Shown one piece after another: positions 22,225 through 33,729 of a DNA stretch of 64,000 nucleotides. The notes below the pieces were generated by a model, which worked only from the letters and a program-made list of their open reading frames with translations, ran no database searches and was not told where the DNA came from. This DNA comes from Nelumbo lutea (taxonomy: Eukaryota; Streptophyta; Magnoliopsida; Proteales; Nelumbonaceae). The stretch covers positions 60,073,655 to 60,137,654 of the forward strand of contig JAKGHH010000005.1 of NCBI GenBank assembly GCA_022828595.1, in the 5' to 3' direction. The translations under genes were made by a program, and so were the position numbers. The stretch's first letter is position 1. Each line of letters begins with the position of its first letter.

Positions 22225-22936
22225 ATGGAGGACTCGACCAATAACAACAGTGGCACTATGATTAGGCTCACTGATTCAAACTATTCAATATGAAAGTCTA
22301 GAATGATGGATTTGCTCTATTGTTATGACTATGAAGACACCATATTAGGTGATGAAGGCAAGCCAGAGGGTATGTCCGATAAAGACTGGGAAAAACTAAA
22401 TAGAAAGGTAGTTGGAAAGATCAGGCAATGGGTGGATAATACTGTGTATTAGCATGTTGCCAATGAGATTAACGCTCATAAGGTGTGGACTATTCTATAG
22501 GAGTTATATGAGAAAAGAAATTATCAGAATAAAGTTTTTCTTTTCAAGAAGCTTATGTGTTTGAGATATCAGGATGAAAATTTTGTTTCTGAGCACTTGA
22601 ATGTCTTTGCGTGACAGTTGGGATACTCTTGTAAACTCTTCTCCAAATGGTGTACCCACTTTGAAAATGGTGAAGGAGAGCATGCTGAATGAGGAGAGCA
22701 GAAGAAAAGACCGAGGGTTAACAATGCAGAGTCAAGTTTTGGTTACTGAAAGGAAAGGGAGAAGCAAAAATAGAACTCCAAAGAATCGTGATAGCAATGA
22801 CAGGTCTCGAGGAAGATCCAAGTCAAGGAAAGAGATTAAGTGCTATCACTGTGGAAGGCCAGAACACAAGAAGTTCCAATGCAGAGTACTTAAGAGGGAA
22901 CAAAGCAAAGAAAAAAGGGCGAAGAAAGAAAGAAGC
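22225..22936 (+). pseudogene. Copia gag pseudogene
   Basis: It starts MEDSTNNNSGTMIRLTDSNY, a Copia gag N-terminus. Stops lie at 22291 (TGA where W is expected in 'NYxxWKxRM'), 22450 and 22498 (TAG where Q fits). After EHLNVF the frame jumps to DSWDTLVNSSPNG, so about 30 residues seem deleted near 22600. The last frame (22601-22939) keeps an intact zinc knuckle, CYHCGRPEHKKFQC. It then runs into an overlapping frame for protease. Confidence 0.85.
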
Positions 22937-22939
22937 TAA

Positions 22940-25900
22940 TACTGTAGCAGCTGCAGTTAGTGATGATGTTTGTATTATATGCAATGGTGGCAGTGTCAAT
23001 CTCACATGTCAGGATTCACAATGGGTTGTTGACTCCGGTGCTTCGTATCATGTCACTTCTCGTCGTTATGTTTTCTCTTCATATTCTAGTGGTCAGTTTG
23101 GTTATGTGAAGACGAGGAATGATGGGGAGTGCAAAATTATCGGTATAGGAGATGTATGCCTGAACACAAATACTGCTTGCAAATTGCTCTTGAAGAATGT
23201 GAGGCATGTTATTGAGATTCACCTTAATTTGATTTCCACTGGGATGCTTGATGATGATGTCTATCATAACTACTTTGGTGAAGGAAAATGGAAGCTCACT
23301 AAAGGGTCTTTGGTGGTTGCTCGAGGAAACAAGTGCAGTTCTCTCTATGTGACAGAGGCTAAATCTTGTGGGGGAGAGGTAAATGCAGTTGAAGACTCTT
23401 CCATTGAACTTTGGCATACACGGTTGGGTCACTTGAGTCAGAATGGTTTGTGGATTCTTTCAAAGAAACGCAAACAACACAGAGTCGCATTTAAAAATTT
23501 CTCTCCTTCTAGAAGAGCAAATGTTCTAGATTTGGTCCATACTGATGTTTGCTCTATGGACTCTTTGAGTCTTGGTGGTGCTCACTATTATTTTACTTTT
23601 ATTGATGATCATTCTAGAAAGGTGTGGGCTTATTGTTTGAAAACTAAAGATCAAGCTTTAGATGCTTTCAAGTATTTTCATGCTACAGTTGAGAGGAAAA
23701 CTGGAAGGAAGTTGAAATGTGTTCATGTAGATAATGGTGGTGAATACAGAGGGCCATTTACAGAGTATTGTATAACTCATGGGATCAAGTTTGAGAAGAC
23801 AGTGCCAAAAACATCTCAACACAACGATGTTGTAGAGAGAATGAACCGTACTATTAATGACAGAATTAATTGTATGATCTCTCATGCAAAACTGCCTAGG
23901 TCCTTTTGGGGGGAGGCAATGAGAACAATAGTTGACTTGATAAATCTTTCTCCTTCGGTTCCTTTTGATGGTGATGTTCCTGAGAAGGTTTGGAAATGAA
24001 GAAATGTATCTTATGATTATTTGAAAGTTTTTGGCTGCAGGGAATTTGTGCATGTTCCTAGAGATGAGAGATCCAAACTTGACAGTAGAACGAAGCAGTG
24101 TATCTTTCCTAGGTATGGTCACGAGGAATTTGGGTATAGGTTTTGGGATCCAGTCAACAAGAAACTCATCAGAAGCAGAGATGTAGTGTTCCTCGAGGAT
24201 CAGACCATTGTAGACTTTGAAAAGTCATATGAGCCAAAGTCTATATATCATGAACCAGTTGACCCAGGTATGGTTGGTACACCAGCTGCAAATACTGGAA
24301 TTAGAAGAGATGTATAAGAAGATCAAGATGAAAATATTCCTCCAGTGGATAATGAGTTAGTAAATGAAGAAGAGCAAGCAGATGAACATAATAATTCGGA
24401 GCCACCAGAAGAGCCTCAGTTGAGAAGATCCACTAGAGTGTGTCAACCTTCTGTAAGATACTCCCTTACTGAGTATGTAATGATTAAAGATGGGGGAGAA
24501 CCAGAGAATTATCGGGATGTTTTGTCTCATGAGAAGAAACAAGAATGGTTAAAAGCCATGCAAGATGAGATGAAATCCTTGCATGAGAACCATACTTATG
24601 ATCTAGTAAAGCTACCAAAGGGTAAGAGGGCCTTGAAGAATAAATGGGTTTTTAGATTGAAGAGTGAAGAAAATTGCTCACAACCACGGTACAAGGCAAG
24701 ATTGGTTGTGAAGGGATTTAATTAGAAAAGAGTGTTAACTTTGAAGAGATTTTCTCACTTGTTGTGAAGATGTCATCTATCAGAGTTGTTTTGGGATTGG
24801 TTGCCAGCTTAAACTTGGAAATTGAACAACTTGATGTGAAGACCGCCTTTCTCTATGGTAACTTAGAGGAGGAGATTTACATGGAGCAACCTGAAGGCTT
24901 TGTGAGACAAGGTAAAGAAGATCTTGTTTGCAGGTTGAGAAAGAGCTTATATGGGCTCAAACAGGCGCCTAGACAGTGGTACAGAAAGTTTGACTCCTTT
25001 ATGGAAGCTAATGGGTACAGTAAGATTACTTCTGATCACTATGTGTTTGTAAAGAAATTCTCTGATGATGATTTTTTTATTCTCCTGCTTTATGTGAATG
25101 ATATGTTGATTGTTGGTCATGATGCTGTTAAAATCAACAAGTTGAAGAAAGAACTCAGTAAATCTTTTGCTATGAAGGATTTGGGTCAAGTTAAACAGAT
25201 CATTGGCATGCAAATCATCTGTGACAGGAAGAACAAGAAGCTTTGGTTATCCCAAGAAAAATACATTGAGAAGGTTTTAGAGAGATTCAACATGAGCAAA
25301 GCAAAACCGGTTGTATCTCCACTTGCAGGTCATTTCAAGCTTAGCTCCAAGCAATGTCCTACAAGTGAGAAAGAGAAGGAAGAAATGAAGAATGTGCCTT
25401 ATGCATCCATAGTTGGCAGTTTGATGTATGTTATGGTATGTACAAGGCCAGATATAGCTCACGTTGTTGGTGTTGTTACTCACTTTCTCTCTAATCCAGG
25501 AAAAGAACATTGGGCAACTGTGAAATGGATTCTCAGATATCTCAGAGGTACTTTTAGAGTTTATTTGTGCTTTGAAAGTAACAAGCCAGTGCTAGATGGT
25601 TATACAGATGCAGACATGGCTGGTGACATTGGCTCTTGAAAGTCTACATTAGGGTTCTTGATTACCTTTGCAGGGGGAGCTGTTTCGTGGCAATCAAAAC
25701 TGCAAAAGTGTGTTTCTTTGTTTATTACTGAGACTAAGTATATTGCTATTATTGAGGGTTGTAAAGAAGTCTTGTGAAAGAAGAAGTTCCTACAGGAGTT
25801 GGGCCATAAGCAAGAAGAAATTTCTCTATACTGTGACAACTAGAGTGCAATCCACCTCAGTAAAAACTCTACTTTCCACTCATGTTCTAAGCATATAGAT

Positions 25901-26065
25901 GTGAGGTATCATTGGATTCGAAATGTGTTGAAGATGAAGTTGCTACAACTTGAGAAAGTTCATATTGATGATAATGGATCAGATAAGATGACCAAGACTT
26001 TGTCAAAGGAAAAGCTTGTTGTTTGTAGGATGGCCGTTGGCATGGGGCTGCCATCCTCCACGTGA
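22940..26065 (+). pseudogene. Copia pol pseudogene: PR, INT, RT, RNase H
   Basis: Protease has WVVDSGASYHVTSR (active DSG, 23023-23064). Pre-integrase has ELWHTRLGHLS. Integrase keeps DLVHTDV, VHVDNGGEYRG and the catalytic Glu side NDVVERMNRTINDR, but the usual W/C zinc region is partly lost (GKQHRVAF-like block altered). RT has KARLVVKGFN then a stop (24723), QLDVKTAFLYGNLEEEIYM, YGLKQAPRQWY and LYVNDMLIVG: the usual YVDD is YVND (25091-25102, GAT to AAT). RNase H has DGYTDADMAGD, then stops at 25637, 25775 and 25841. The stop at 23997 follows VWK. Most stops fit C to T or G to A changes. Confidence 0.88.
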
Positions 26066-26082
26066 GAAGTGAGGGGGGAGAT

Positions 26083-26818
26083 TGTTGGTTGGGCTCCCTT
26101 CCCACGTGGAGGGCCCACTATATAAAAAAAAGGGCAGAAGTCGAAGAGGCTCATAACTGTCTTCGCATTAGCAAAGACAGTTATGGGCAAATAAAAACTT
26201 GCTTGGCAAGTTGAGGGGAGAGGGAACGGTTCGGTGAAGTCTTCCACCGAAAACAAAACAGAGTACAGAGAGAAAAATAGAGAGAGAGAGAGGAGAAGAG
26301 AGTTTTTGTGGGCTTTCATGGGCTAAGAACACAGAACTTGCGTGGCATCCCTTTCTGCAATCACCTTGAGATTTTAGTATGCAGTTGATGGCGTCTCAAA
26401 CTGCACATCTACTTGCTATTCCTCTTCTCTATTATCATTGTGGAGAGATTTATTTTTGTTTCTGAGTTATTTGGTGATATGTGATGAAATCCACCTTTGG
26501 GTGAGTAGTTGATGCTGATAGCCTTTAGTTTTAATGCTAGAGAAGAACTTTGTTGTATCCCATTAATTTATTAGTGGAAGTTTTTGAGTGGCTAGTTGCT
26601 CATCGTTTTTCCCTTCATTTTGAAGGGTTTTCCACGTTAAAATCTTGTGTCTTTATTTGTGGGTTGTATTTTTGTTATTGCATATATTTTCTATTTGGTT
26701 GATATTGTTTGGCTTGCATGCTCATTTAATTGCACAAAGAGGGAAAGATAATTATTTTGCTTCGGTTCAGATATATTTTGTTATTTGGCTATTGTGAGAT
26801 AACATGTTTTTCCCAACA
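26083..26818 (+). repeat. 3' LTR of the Copia element
   Basis: Begins TGTTGGTTGGGC and ends TTTTTCCCAACA, colinear with 21390-22176. The few substitutions seen between the two LTRs (for example gcttggcaag against gctcggcaag) imply an insertion that is not brand new. A count over an alignment would date it. Confidence 0.92.
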
Positions 26819-26823
26819 GAAGA

Positions 26824-29355
26824 AACGGTGGAAATAGGCTTTTGTATGGATGTGGAGGCAGATAACCTGATTTGCCACCCACTCCCTTCTATTCAAAACT
26901 CCATTTGAAGGCCATAGATCGTCAATCCCTCTTATAAATCAAATAATTTTTTTTTTCAGTTTCATATCAATCAATTTCTATCTGAATCAAAGCTTGGCCA
27001 TGAATTCTAAATCCCTGTACCAAACCCTAAGCCCATTTGAGAGAGAGAGAGAAACAGAGAATGTTGTAGTTGTAGAGAGAAGAGAGAGAAAATGTTCTTT
27101 GTTGCATGTTGCAGAAATGAAACTTACCTCAAGCCTTGAACGGCACAGCTTACCCTTATATCTGAAATTTTGAATCCAGAATAACCTCTCTAATATTTCG
27201 AACCCTAAGAAGTTCACTCTAACTCCCTAACAGCCTAATGGATATCCTCGACCCAACCCACCCTAACTCTTTTCCCCTTGACCCTAATGAATCACTTGAC
27301 CTCACATTGGCCCGTTGTTCAAATGGGTGGATTGGGGTCAAGATTGTCCATCCTAGCTTCTACCATGGTCTCCAATTTTCTTACATATATATAATAGGCC
27401 TCATCAAACCAAAGTTAATTGAAAAAGTCTAATTGAACGGGCTCTCTCATTTGGTATGTTACCCTTTTTTTTTTCTTTGAGGGGGGGGGGGGTCTCACAA
27501 TTGTGATGCTGCACTACTCAAGCGGCCCCTATGGGGGGATTCCAAAATACAAAAAAGAAAAAGAAGAAAAAAAAAAAGAAAGAAAAACAACCATATCCTC
27601 CTCAATGCATGGTGTCTAAAACATATTTTAGTGGATTTAATTAAATGGCTAAGAATCCTAATTAAATATTGTTCAACAGTAATCGTTCCTCCCCCAGTTT
27701 CAGACGCTTCTGAGGGTTATATTTTGCATTTTAGTTTTAAAATCTGGTAAGGCGGAGCCTTCTATGATCAGAGGGAGGAATCTGTTGAAGGCTGCGAAAG
27801 AGTCGAAAGACCATAAACAATTTCTGAACTCAAATGATGCCTCTCATCAGAGGGAGGAATCTCTCGCCATACTCTTTATCCTCCCAACAAAAAAGAGCAA
27901 TTAACCTTTCGGAGCCCACACTCTGTCTTCTACGATCCATTCCCAGTTAATTCTTCTCTCTCTGACATGTATTCAATTTCAGGCATTTAGAAAACAGCAG
28001 TCACTATGAAATATGATGCTACTTTTCTATGTTTTATATATAATATTATAGCTAGTTAGGTAGCTTTAGGGCTACAATTGCTACTTGCTAGGCCCCGTCT
28101 GGGTTCCAATCTTTTCTTAAAGCAAAAAATAAAGGAAAAGCATACCCATAAATCAAACCCCTTTTTTCGTCATTCCTTAGTATGGCAGGCGTCCTCCTGA
28201 TTCATCAGGTCAGCATGTAAAAAGCCTATTTCCCCCACCCAACATCTAAAATATCAGAGTGAAGAAGAAACAAGAGACCCTTGAAAAGGCATTACTGCTC
28301 TGACCACCGTGGATTTCACAATCCCCTTTACTTGGACGGTGTTGATGTAAAGTGTAAACAACAAAAAATGCGTACTTGCTCTTCATCTCATCATTTTTCT
28401 CACTGGGCAGGTTGGTATTATTCTTCATGTGCAGAGGCAATGAGATTAAATTAAGCCCTTAGCTCTATCTCTCTTGAATTATATAAAATCATAAATGATG
28501 AAGCCTGCAGGAGACCCTCTTCGCAGAAGGACCCCAACATCAACAACAAAGCTAACAAGTCTAATCCACCGCAATTGCATTACTGGGGAGGGGGGCCATC
28601 CTCCTTCCCATGCTCTCAATTGCATTGCCACCCTCTTTCATTATGGCTTCCTTTGCTTTATTAATCAAATACTCATTGAGCTTTTTCCTCTGTGATTTAA
28701 CCAGACGATATGGACTTCTCCCTTTTCACCAATCTTCCTTAAATGCTACTATCATGCATGATCTTTGCTGTTCGATAGATATACATATAATTTAATTATT
28801 AGTTTTTATTCATTTCATTTACTTTCGTTTTTTCTTGCTTTAAAATTGAGTAATCGAAGGATTTCACAAGTAGGGAGTATGATTGGATCACGAAACAACG
28901 CTCGTGGGATTTAGTTGCTTTTCTTTATTTTATTTGGTTGGCAAGCCAAAAGGAAAAGGTGAAGCCTAGAAAGAAAGCTCTCCCGTGACACTCTCTCCGA
29001 AGGCAGAAAAAGAAAGCAAATAACATCTTTCAAAGGGGTAAATCTCAAAAGAGCTCTTATGCCGTGGATTATGGGTGAAAAGTGGGCAATCTCATTCAAG
29101 GCAACAACCATACAGCTAGCCACAACCCAACACTACTTATTCTTTCGACTCTAATAACTATCCATATATGTATATATATCCACCCCCAATTACATCAAAC
29201 ACTAAGCCTCACATCTCAAGTAGATCTAAGGGTTGATGGTTGTTGCCAATGTACGTACCTTCGCTTGCCCAAGTGCTCTTTGCTCTATTGCTCATTAATA
29301 TAAAAAGTAAAAAAAGAAAAGTAAAAGGGTAGAAAAGCTGTCAATTTAATTTCTC
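26824..29355. other. Intergenic DNA upstream of the 29449 gene
   Basis: No domain-bearing frame was found. Visible features are a GA-rich stretch (27041-27090), a T-run/G-run pair (27462-27493), an A-rich run (27550-27590) and decayed 'aaccca' words (27240-27270). Unidentified promoter elements of the next gene may lie at the right end. Confidence 0.45.
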
Positions 29356-29357
29356 CT

Positions 29358-29366
29358 TCCTTTTAT
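29358..29366 (+). promoter_or_regulatory. Candidate TATA box of the 29449 gene
   Basis: The sequence ttttataaa lies about 85 bp upstream of the ATG at 29449, a plausible distance for a short plant 5' UTR. A (GAA)n run at 29418-29447 fills the would-be leader. Confidence 0.45.
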
Positions 29367-29417
29367 AAACAAAGAAAAACATACTCCAAGATCCAAAGCA
29401 TACACACCAGCAAATGC

Positions 29418-29447
29418 AAGAAGAAGAAGAAGAAGAAGAAGAAGAAG
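29418..29447 (+). repeat. (AAG)n microsatellite immediately before the start codon
   Basis: About ten AAG triplets run into the ATG at 29449. The same gene has a GAA run inside its coding region (about 30230-30271). Confidence 0.9.
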
Positions 29448-29448
29448 A

Positions 29449-30444
29449 ATGAAAGGAAGAGAAAATAAAACAGCTCCTCCGGCTGACCTCTTAGTCTGCT
29501 TCCCTTCTCGAGCCCATCTAACCCTCATGCCCAAGTCTATTTGCAGCCCTGCACGGCCCACTGAATCTTCCAAGCGCCGCCACCACCACCACCACCACCA
29601 CCTCACCAGGTCTAACAGAGGTGGTCAGGCAAGCCCCCTCTTGTGGGACAAAAACAAACAGCAGGCTGGCACGGAGATCGCAGAACCTACATCCCCCAAA
29701 GTCACCTGCGCCGGACAGATCAAAGTCAGACCCAAGTCGAGTTCCAAGAACTGGCAGTCAGTCATGGAAGAGATCGAGAGGCTCCACAACAGTAGAAAAC
29801 AGAAGAAGAAACCCACTTGGTTAGAGACACTTGGATTCAAGAAAGACATAATGCAATTCTTTACTTGTTTACGGAGCCTTCGATTTGATTTGCGGTGCTT
29901 TGGTTCCTTTCATGGGTCTGATGTCACTTCTGACGAGGAAGAAGATGAAGAAGAGGAGGAAGAAGATCAAGAAAACCAGGTAAGCACGCAGAGAAGTGAT
30001 GGTAGTGGTGCTTCAAGAACCATCTTTTCCAAGTGGTTTATGGTATTACAAGAAAATCAGAACAATACGTTCAGTAAAGAAGAGAAATGCGGAGAAGAAC
30101 GAGACCTGTCTTGTGACGAAGGATCAGTGGCCGCTCCTTCTGCTCCTCCTCCCAATGCTCTCTTGCTCATGCGTTGTAGGTCAGCACCCGCAAAAGGTTG
30201 GCTAGAGGCCAAACAACGAGAGCAAGAAGAAGATGAAGAAGAAGAAGAAGAAGAAGAAGAAGAAGAAGAAGATACAGTAAAGAAAGAAAAATTGGCGTTA
30301 GAAGAAGAGAGGAAGAAAGAGAGCTTGGTATTGATGAGCTACGCTCCTGATTTCTTCAAGATATCTCCTGATATTGCCAAGGAGACTTGGGTTGTTGGTA
30401 GGATGAGAGATCCATTATCGAGGAGTCGAAGTTGGAAAAGATAA
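29449..30444 (+). CDS. Plant-specific protamine-P1-like family protein, 331 aa
   Basis: A single uninterrupted frame. Residues 45-51 are seven histidines. The conserved core is residues 89-153: GQIKVRPKSSSKNWQSVMEE, then PTWLETLGFKKDIMQFFTCL and RFDLRCFGSF. Acidic tracts follow at 162-172 and 258-274, a block LMRCRSAPAKGWLE at 240-253, and YAPDFFKISPDIAKETWVVG near 298-317, ending in a basic RSRSWKR. I recognise this as the plant family annotated 'protamine P1 family' (Arabidopsis At2g37100 type); the name rests on basic composition and no biochemical role is established. No signal peptide or membrane segment is visible. The ATG is the first in the frame after the AAG leader. A possible poly(A) signal, aataaa, is at 30463. 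Function unknown; that it is a real gene I hold as likely. Confidence 0.8.
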   Translation: MKGRENKTAPPADLLVCFPSRAHLTLMPKSICSPARPTESSKRRHHHHHHHLTRSNRGGQASPLLWDKNKQQAGTEIAEPTSPKVTCAGQIKVRPKSSSKNWQSVMEEIERLHNSRKQKKKPTWLETLGFKKDIMQFFTCLRSLRFDLRCFGSFHGSDVTSDEEEDEEEEEEDQENQVSTQRSDGSGASRTIFSKWFMVLQENQNNTFSKEEKCGEERDLSCDEGSVAAPSAPPPNALLLMRCRSAPAKGWLEAKQREQEEDEEEEEEEEEEEEDTVKKEKLALEEERKKESLVLMSYAPDFFKISPDIAKETWVVGRMRDPLSRSRSWKR

Positions 30445-31469
30445 TCGTGATTTTCATGGTGAATAAATTCCTTTTCTTTAAATTGCATTTTATTTTATTT
30501 TATTTTTTTTTTAAATGTTGATGTTAGTTTTTTTTTTTCCTGTCCTTTTCCTTTTTCGGAACATGTTCATCTCTCCATCGTGAACCCAACAGCAGCTTCT
30601 AGCTAGTTAATTCGACGTACATATATATATATGTACAGATTTTCTTTTCTTTATGGAATTGTATTTGTTGAAGCTGGATTTCGAGAAGATTATTGATAGA
30701 ATTATCGAAATGATTATAGTTTTGTATGGATACGTTGAAATCGCTGATATGCATGTGTTTGGGCTTCCTAAACCAGACTGCTTGCAGTTGCAGGCTTTCC
30801 CCTCTTTGATTTGGCTATACACACAACGTAAGAGATGAACATCTCAGCGGAACTCAACAAATCCTTCGGGGTATGACCCCTATTCCTCCACTATTCCTTA
30901 CATCATTTCTCACTATTTCAATCCATATTCATTTTGACTGAGGGCTACATGAAATCATGAATCCTGTTCCTTTGAAGTTTGAACAGAGATAGTTCATTCC
31001 TTTTTATCTGTCTCCACAACTTTGCGAATTATATGACCAGGATTACTGGCTTAAATTTTGCAACTAATATAATATGTATCACTGTTGACAATGCAGAACC
31101 CCACCAAAGGAAATTTCACTTGAACAAATTTTCCATTGGTTGAAGTTGAACTATAATGTGGCGGGGTATATGACTATTTGGTAATCACCAAATGTGGTGA
31201 GCAGCAGTAGACCCACACTCAAATCAGTCAATCAATCAACATTCAAACAGAGCCTTGTCCCACCTTTATTGGGCTTTGGCCGTGCAATCCCCCGTCCAAA
31301 CCAATCCATCCTACTCTTTGGGTCATTCGGTCCATCCAGCATAATTCGTCTTGATTAATCATTTTGGTGGGCACATCTCCGGCGTGGGCCGGACACACTC
31401 AGTTCACCCGTTGACATATATAACCAAACATAGGTGATAGGTTCGGTGTCTGTCATTTTTGAGTTTTAA
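30445..31469. other. 3' flank and intergenic DNA
   Basis: It includes the 3' UTR of the 331-aa gene (poly(A) signal candidate aataaa near 30463, T-rich tracts at 30490-30540) and an 'acatatatatatatgtac' palindrome at about 30618-30636. No other gene or element was recognised. Confidence 0.45.
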
Positions 31470-31477
31470 ATCGAAAC

Positions 31478-31999
31478 TAGGGCTGTTCATAAGAAAGTCC
31501 AATCCGATCAACCCGGACCAACCCAATCCGAGTCGGTTGGGTTTTCATCAACATGGGTCGATTTCAGGTTGTGTAAATTCTTGAACCGGTGATTCGAGTC
31601 GGTTTCGGTTTTTACACAAGAAAACCGAAATCAACCTAAACCAAACCGATTTAGTTCAAACATGAAGTTCCAAAACCCATTAGTCCACCTAGTTTTTGAA
31701 TGGTTGCAAGAAACTTTGGATTAGTGAATAGTGATTAATGAACAACTTTTGTGATTAACTTTTTCATTTAAATTTTATCATAGGAGATGGCTGAAATGAT
31801 GTTCAATTTATGACTTTTTAAAATTAGCAAAATTTTATCACAGTGATGAACTTAGAACCGAAATCGACCCAAACCGACCCAACCCGACTCAAACCGACCA
31901 GGTCGATTTTGCTTAGCATTGGGTCGGTTTCGGTTTCTATGTCAGGTAACCCGACTAGGTCGGGTCGGTTCGCAGTAAACCGACCCGTGAACAGCCATA
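31478..31999. mobile_element. hAT-type MITE, 522 bp, with perfect 8-bp TSD
   Basis: The ends TAGGGCTGTTCA and TGAACAGCCATA are inverted repeats, flanked by atcgaaac at 31470-31477 and 32000-32007. Interior 'gggtcgg/accgaccc' words surround an AT-rich centre. There is no coding capacity. Confidence 0.9.
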
Positions 32000-32010
32000 A
32001 TCGAAACTAA

Positions 32011-32511
32011 GACTCTGTTTGAATAGACTTTTAAAATATTTTTAAAATTTTAAAAGTATAAAAATACGAAAAGTACGATTTAGTGTGTTTATATTGTATA
32101 TTTTGTGATTTTGCTTTTATATTTTTTAAAAGTACAAAAAACCTCAAAAATATGAAGTCGGCTTTTTATATTTTGTGCTTTTGGCGAAATAGTATTTTCA
32201 TTTTCATGCGAACGGGTGGTCATGTGTGACCACCTTCCAATACAACTCTCAACCCGACCTCCGTTCGGCACTACTGGAGTTACACCACCGTCATCGGCCA
32301 CCAAATCACCGAAAACCGTCACCAGAAGTATGGACGAATGTACTTTTACCAAATAAGAAATGGTTCTTTTCTTCCAAAAAATACTTTATAATTTTTTTTT
32401 TTACTCAAACGGTTTTCAAAACAAAAACACTAAAATAAAAACATTTTTTTTTGTACTTTATACTTTAATACTGTTAAAAACATAAAAATAGAAGTCTACC
32501 CAAACAGCGCT
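32011..32511. mobile_element. Tourist-like (PIF/Harbinger) MITE, 501 bp
   Basis: The left end GACTCTGTTTGAATAGACTT and the reverse complement of the right end (AGCGCTGTTTGGGTAGACTT) match at 15 of 20 positions. Both sides carry TAA (32008-32010 and 32512-32514), the Harbinger-type 3-bp TSD. It starts 3 nt after the right TSD of the hAT MITE at 31478, so the two lie back to back. The AT-rich interior does not code. Confidence 0.75.
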
Positions 32512-32514
32512 TAA

Positions 32515-33500
32515 AATTGGCAAATAAATGAGTGATGAGCTCCTTGGTGTTCGGATCAATCCATTTTTCAATTTGTTAATTTGGTTGTAGTAATTACGTT
32601 ACGTGACGAGGCAACAGCATGAGTGTGTGGGTAAAATGTAGACACCGATCCATGCCCCGGCCGTAGGCCCTATGGGCCTCTCGAAGTTGACGAAGGACAG
32701 CTGTTGGACAAACAGTGTTTCCACTCGCCCCTAGGGCCCATGGATGCTCAAAAAAAGATGTTTGACCCATATGTTATGCATATGCTTAGACAAGGACAGC
32801 CCATCTTCGTCTTCCTCCATAAATTTATACCTTAGTATATATATATAAATATATGTGCTTGCACCCAATCTGCAGACCTGGCTAATAGATGGCTACGACA
32901 TTTTCCATGTAATCAATGGCTACGACATTTTCCATCTTAATTTTAAACCAAATAGACAAATCATCATGTCCACAACTACCTTGAAGGAAAAAAAAGATAA
33001 GGGCAAAAATCGATCCCTTTGGTTAATTTTAGGGGCAGTTCCAGGTGGGAATAAGCCCGTTGATTCTGTTTGGTGCTTCAAAATAAAACCGTGGGCTTTC
33101 AAAATAGATAGATAAATAAATAAATAAAATAAAAACGTGGGCTGGGCCTGAGCTTCATTTTTATGGGCAATTCTTTATTGTCCCAGTCTTCCAGTCCTTC
33201 GGGTTCTGTAATTAGACTATGTTTGGAAGGAGCAGGAATATAATTATATAAAATTAATGTAAAATCTTATATTTTATATTATTTTATATGTATCTGCACA
33301 GTATGTATTTGTATTTATTTTGTTTCCAAACAATTTTACAAAAATGCAAATATAAATATATTCAACTTAATTCCATGCGAAACAGTCGGTTTGAATAATC
33401 ATGCAAAAGCTTAATTCCGTGTGGGCTTCTTTTACATATTACTATATTAGAGTATGGTTATGGGCTTGATGGCATGGCAGGTTGTAATGATTAATTATAG
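32515..33500. other. Intergenic DNA
   Basis: No gene recognised. A 15-bp motif, ggctacgacattttc, occurs twice (about 32891 and 32921). A possible decayed Tourist-like sequence with 'atgtttgg' and 'gaaacag' ends lies at about 33220-33390. Confidence 0.4.
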
Positions 33501-33509
33501 GGATAGGGG

Positions 33510-33670
33510 CGGCCATGAGTCGAGTTCTTTACGAGCTATTTGAGTTTGGTTTGATTCGATTTTAATCAAATTTTAAATCAAATTCAAATCCAATTTATAG
33601 ACTTATTTATTAATCGAACCGAATTCAAGTCTAATAAAATTCAGCTCATGAGACAAGGTTGAATAGTTAC

Positions 33671-33727
<57 letters not shown>
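33510..33727. repeat. Decayed hAT-type repeat ending in an (ATA)n microsatellite
   Basis: A left end taggggcggccatgagtcgag of the 2255-type style (about 33502) leads into AT-rich sequence, then an uninterrupted run of about 18 AAT/ATA triplets (33673-33727). No right terminus was found. Confidence 0.6.

Positions 33728-33729
<2 letters not shown>

Larger units (their letters stand above)
21390..26818 (+). mobile_element. Copia (Tork-like) LTR retrotransposon, complete but dead
   Basis: LTRs at 21390-22176 (787 bp) and 26083-26818 (736 bp) both start TGTTGG and end CCAACA. The perfect TSD gaaga lies at 21385-21389 and 26819-26823. A tRNA-Met-type PBS (tggtatcagagc, 22179-22190) and a polypurine tract (gaggggggag, 26071-26080) are in place. 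The interior carries gag, protease, integrase, RT and RNase H in Copia order. The RNase H block GAVSWQSKLQKCVSL is typical of the Tork/Tnt1 group. Stops, a gag deletion and an altered RT active site make it non-functional. Confidence 0.92.
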
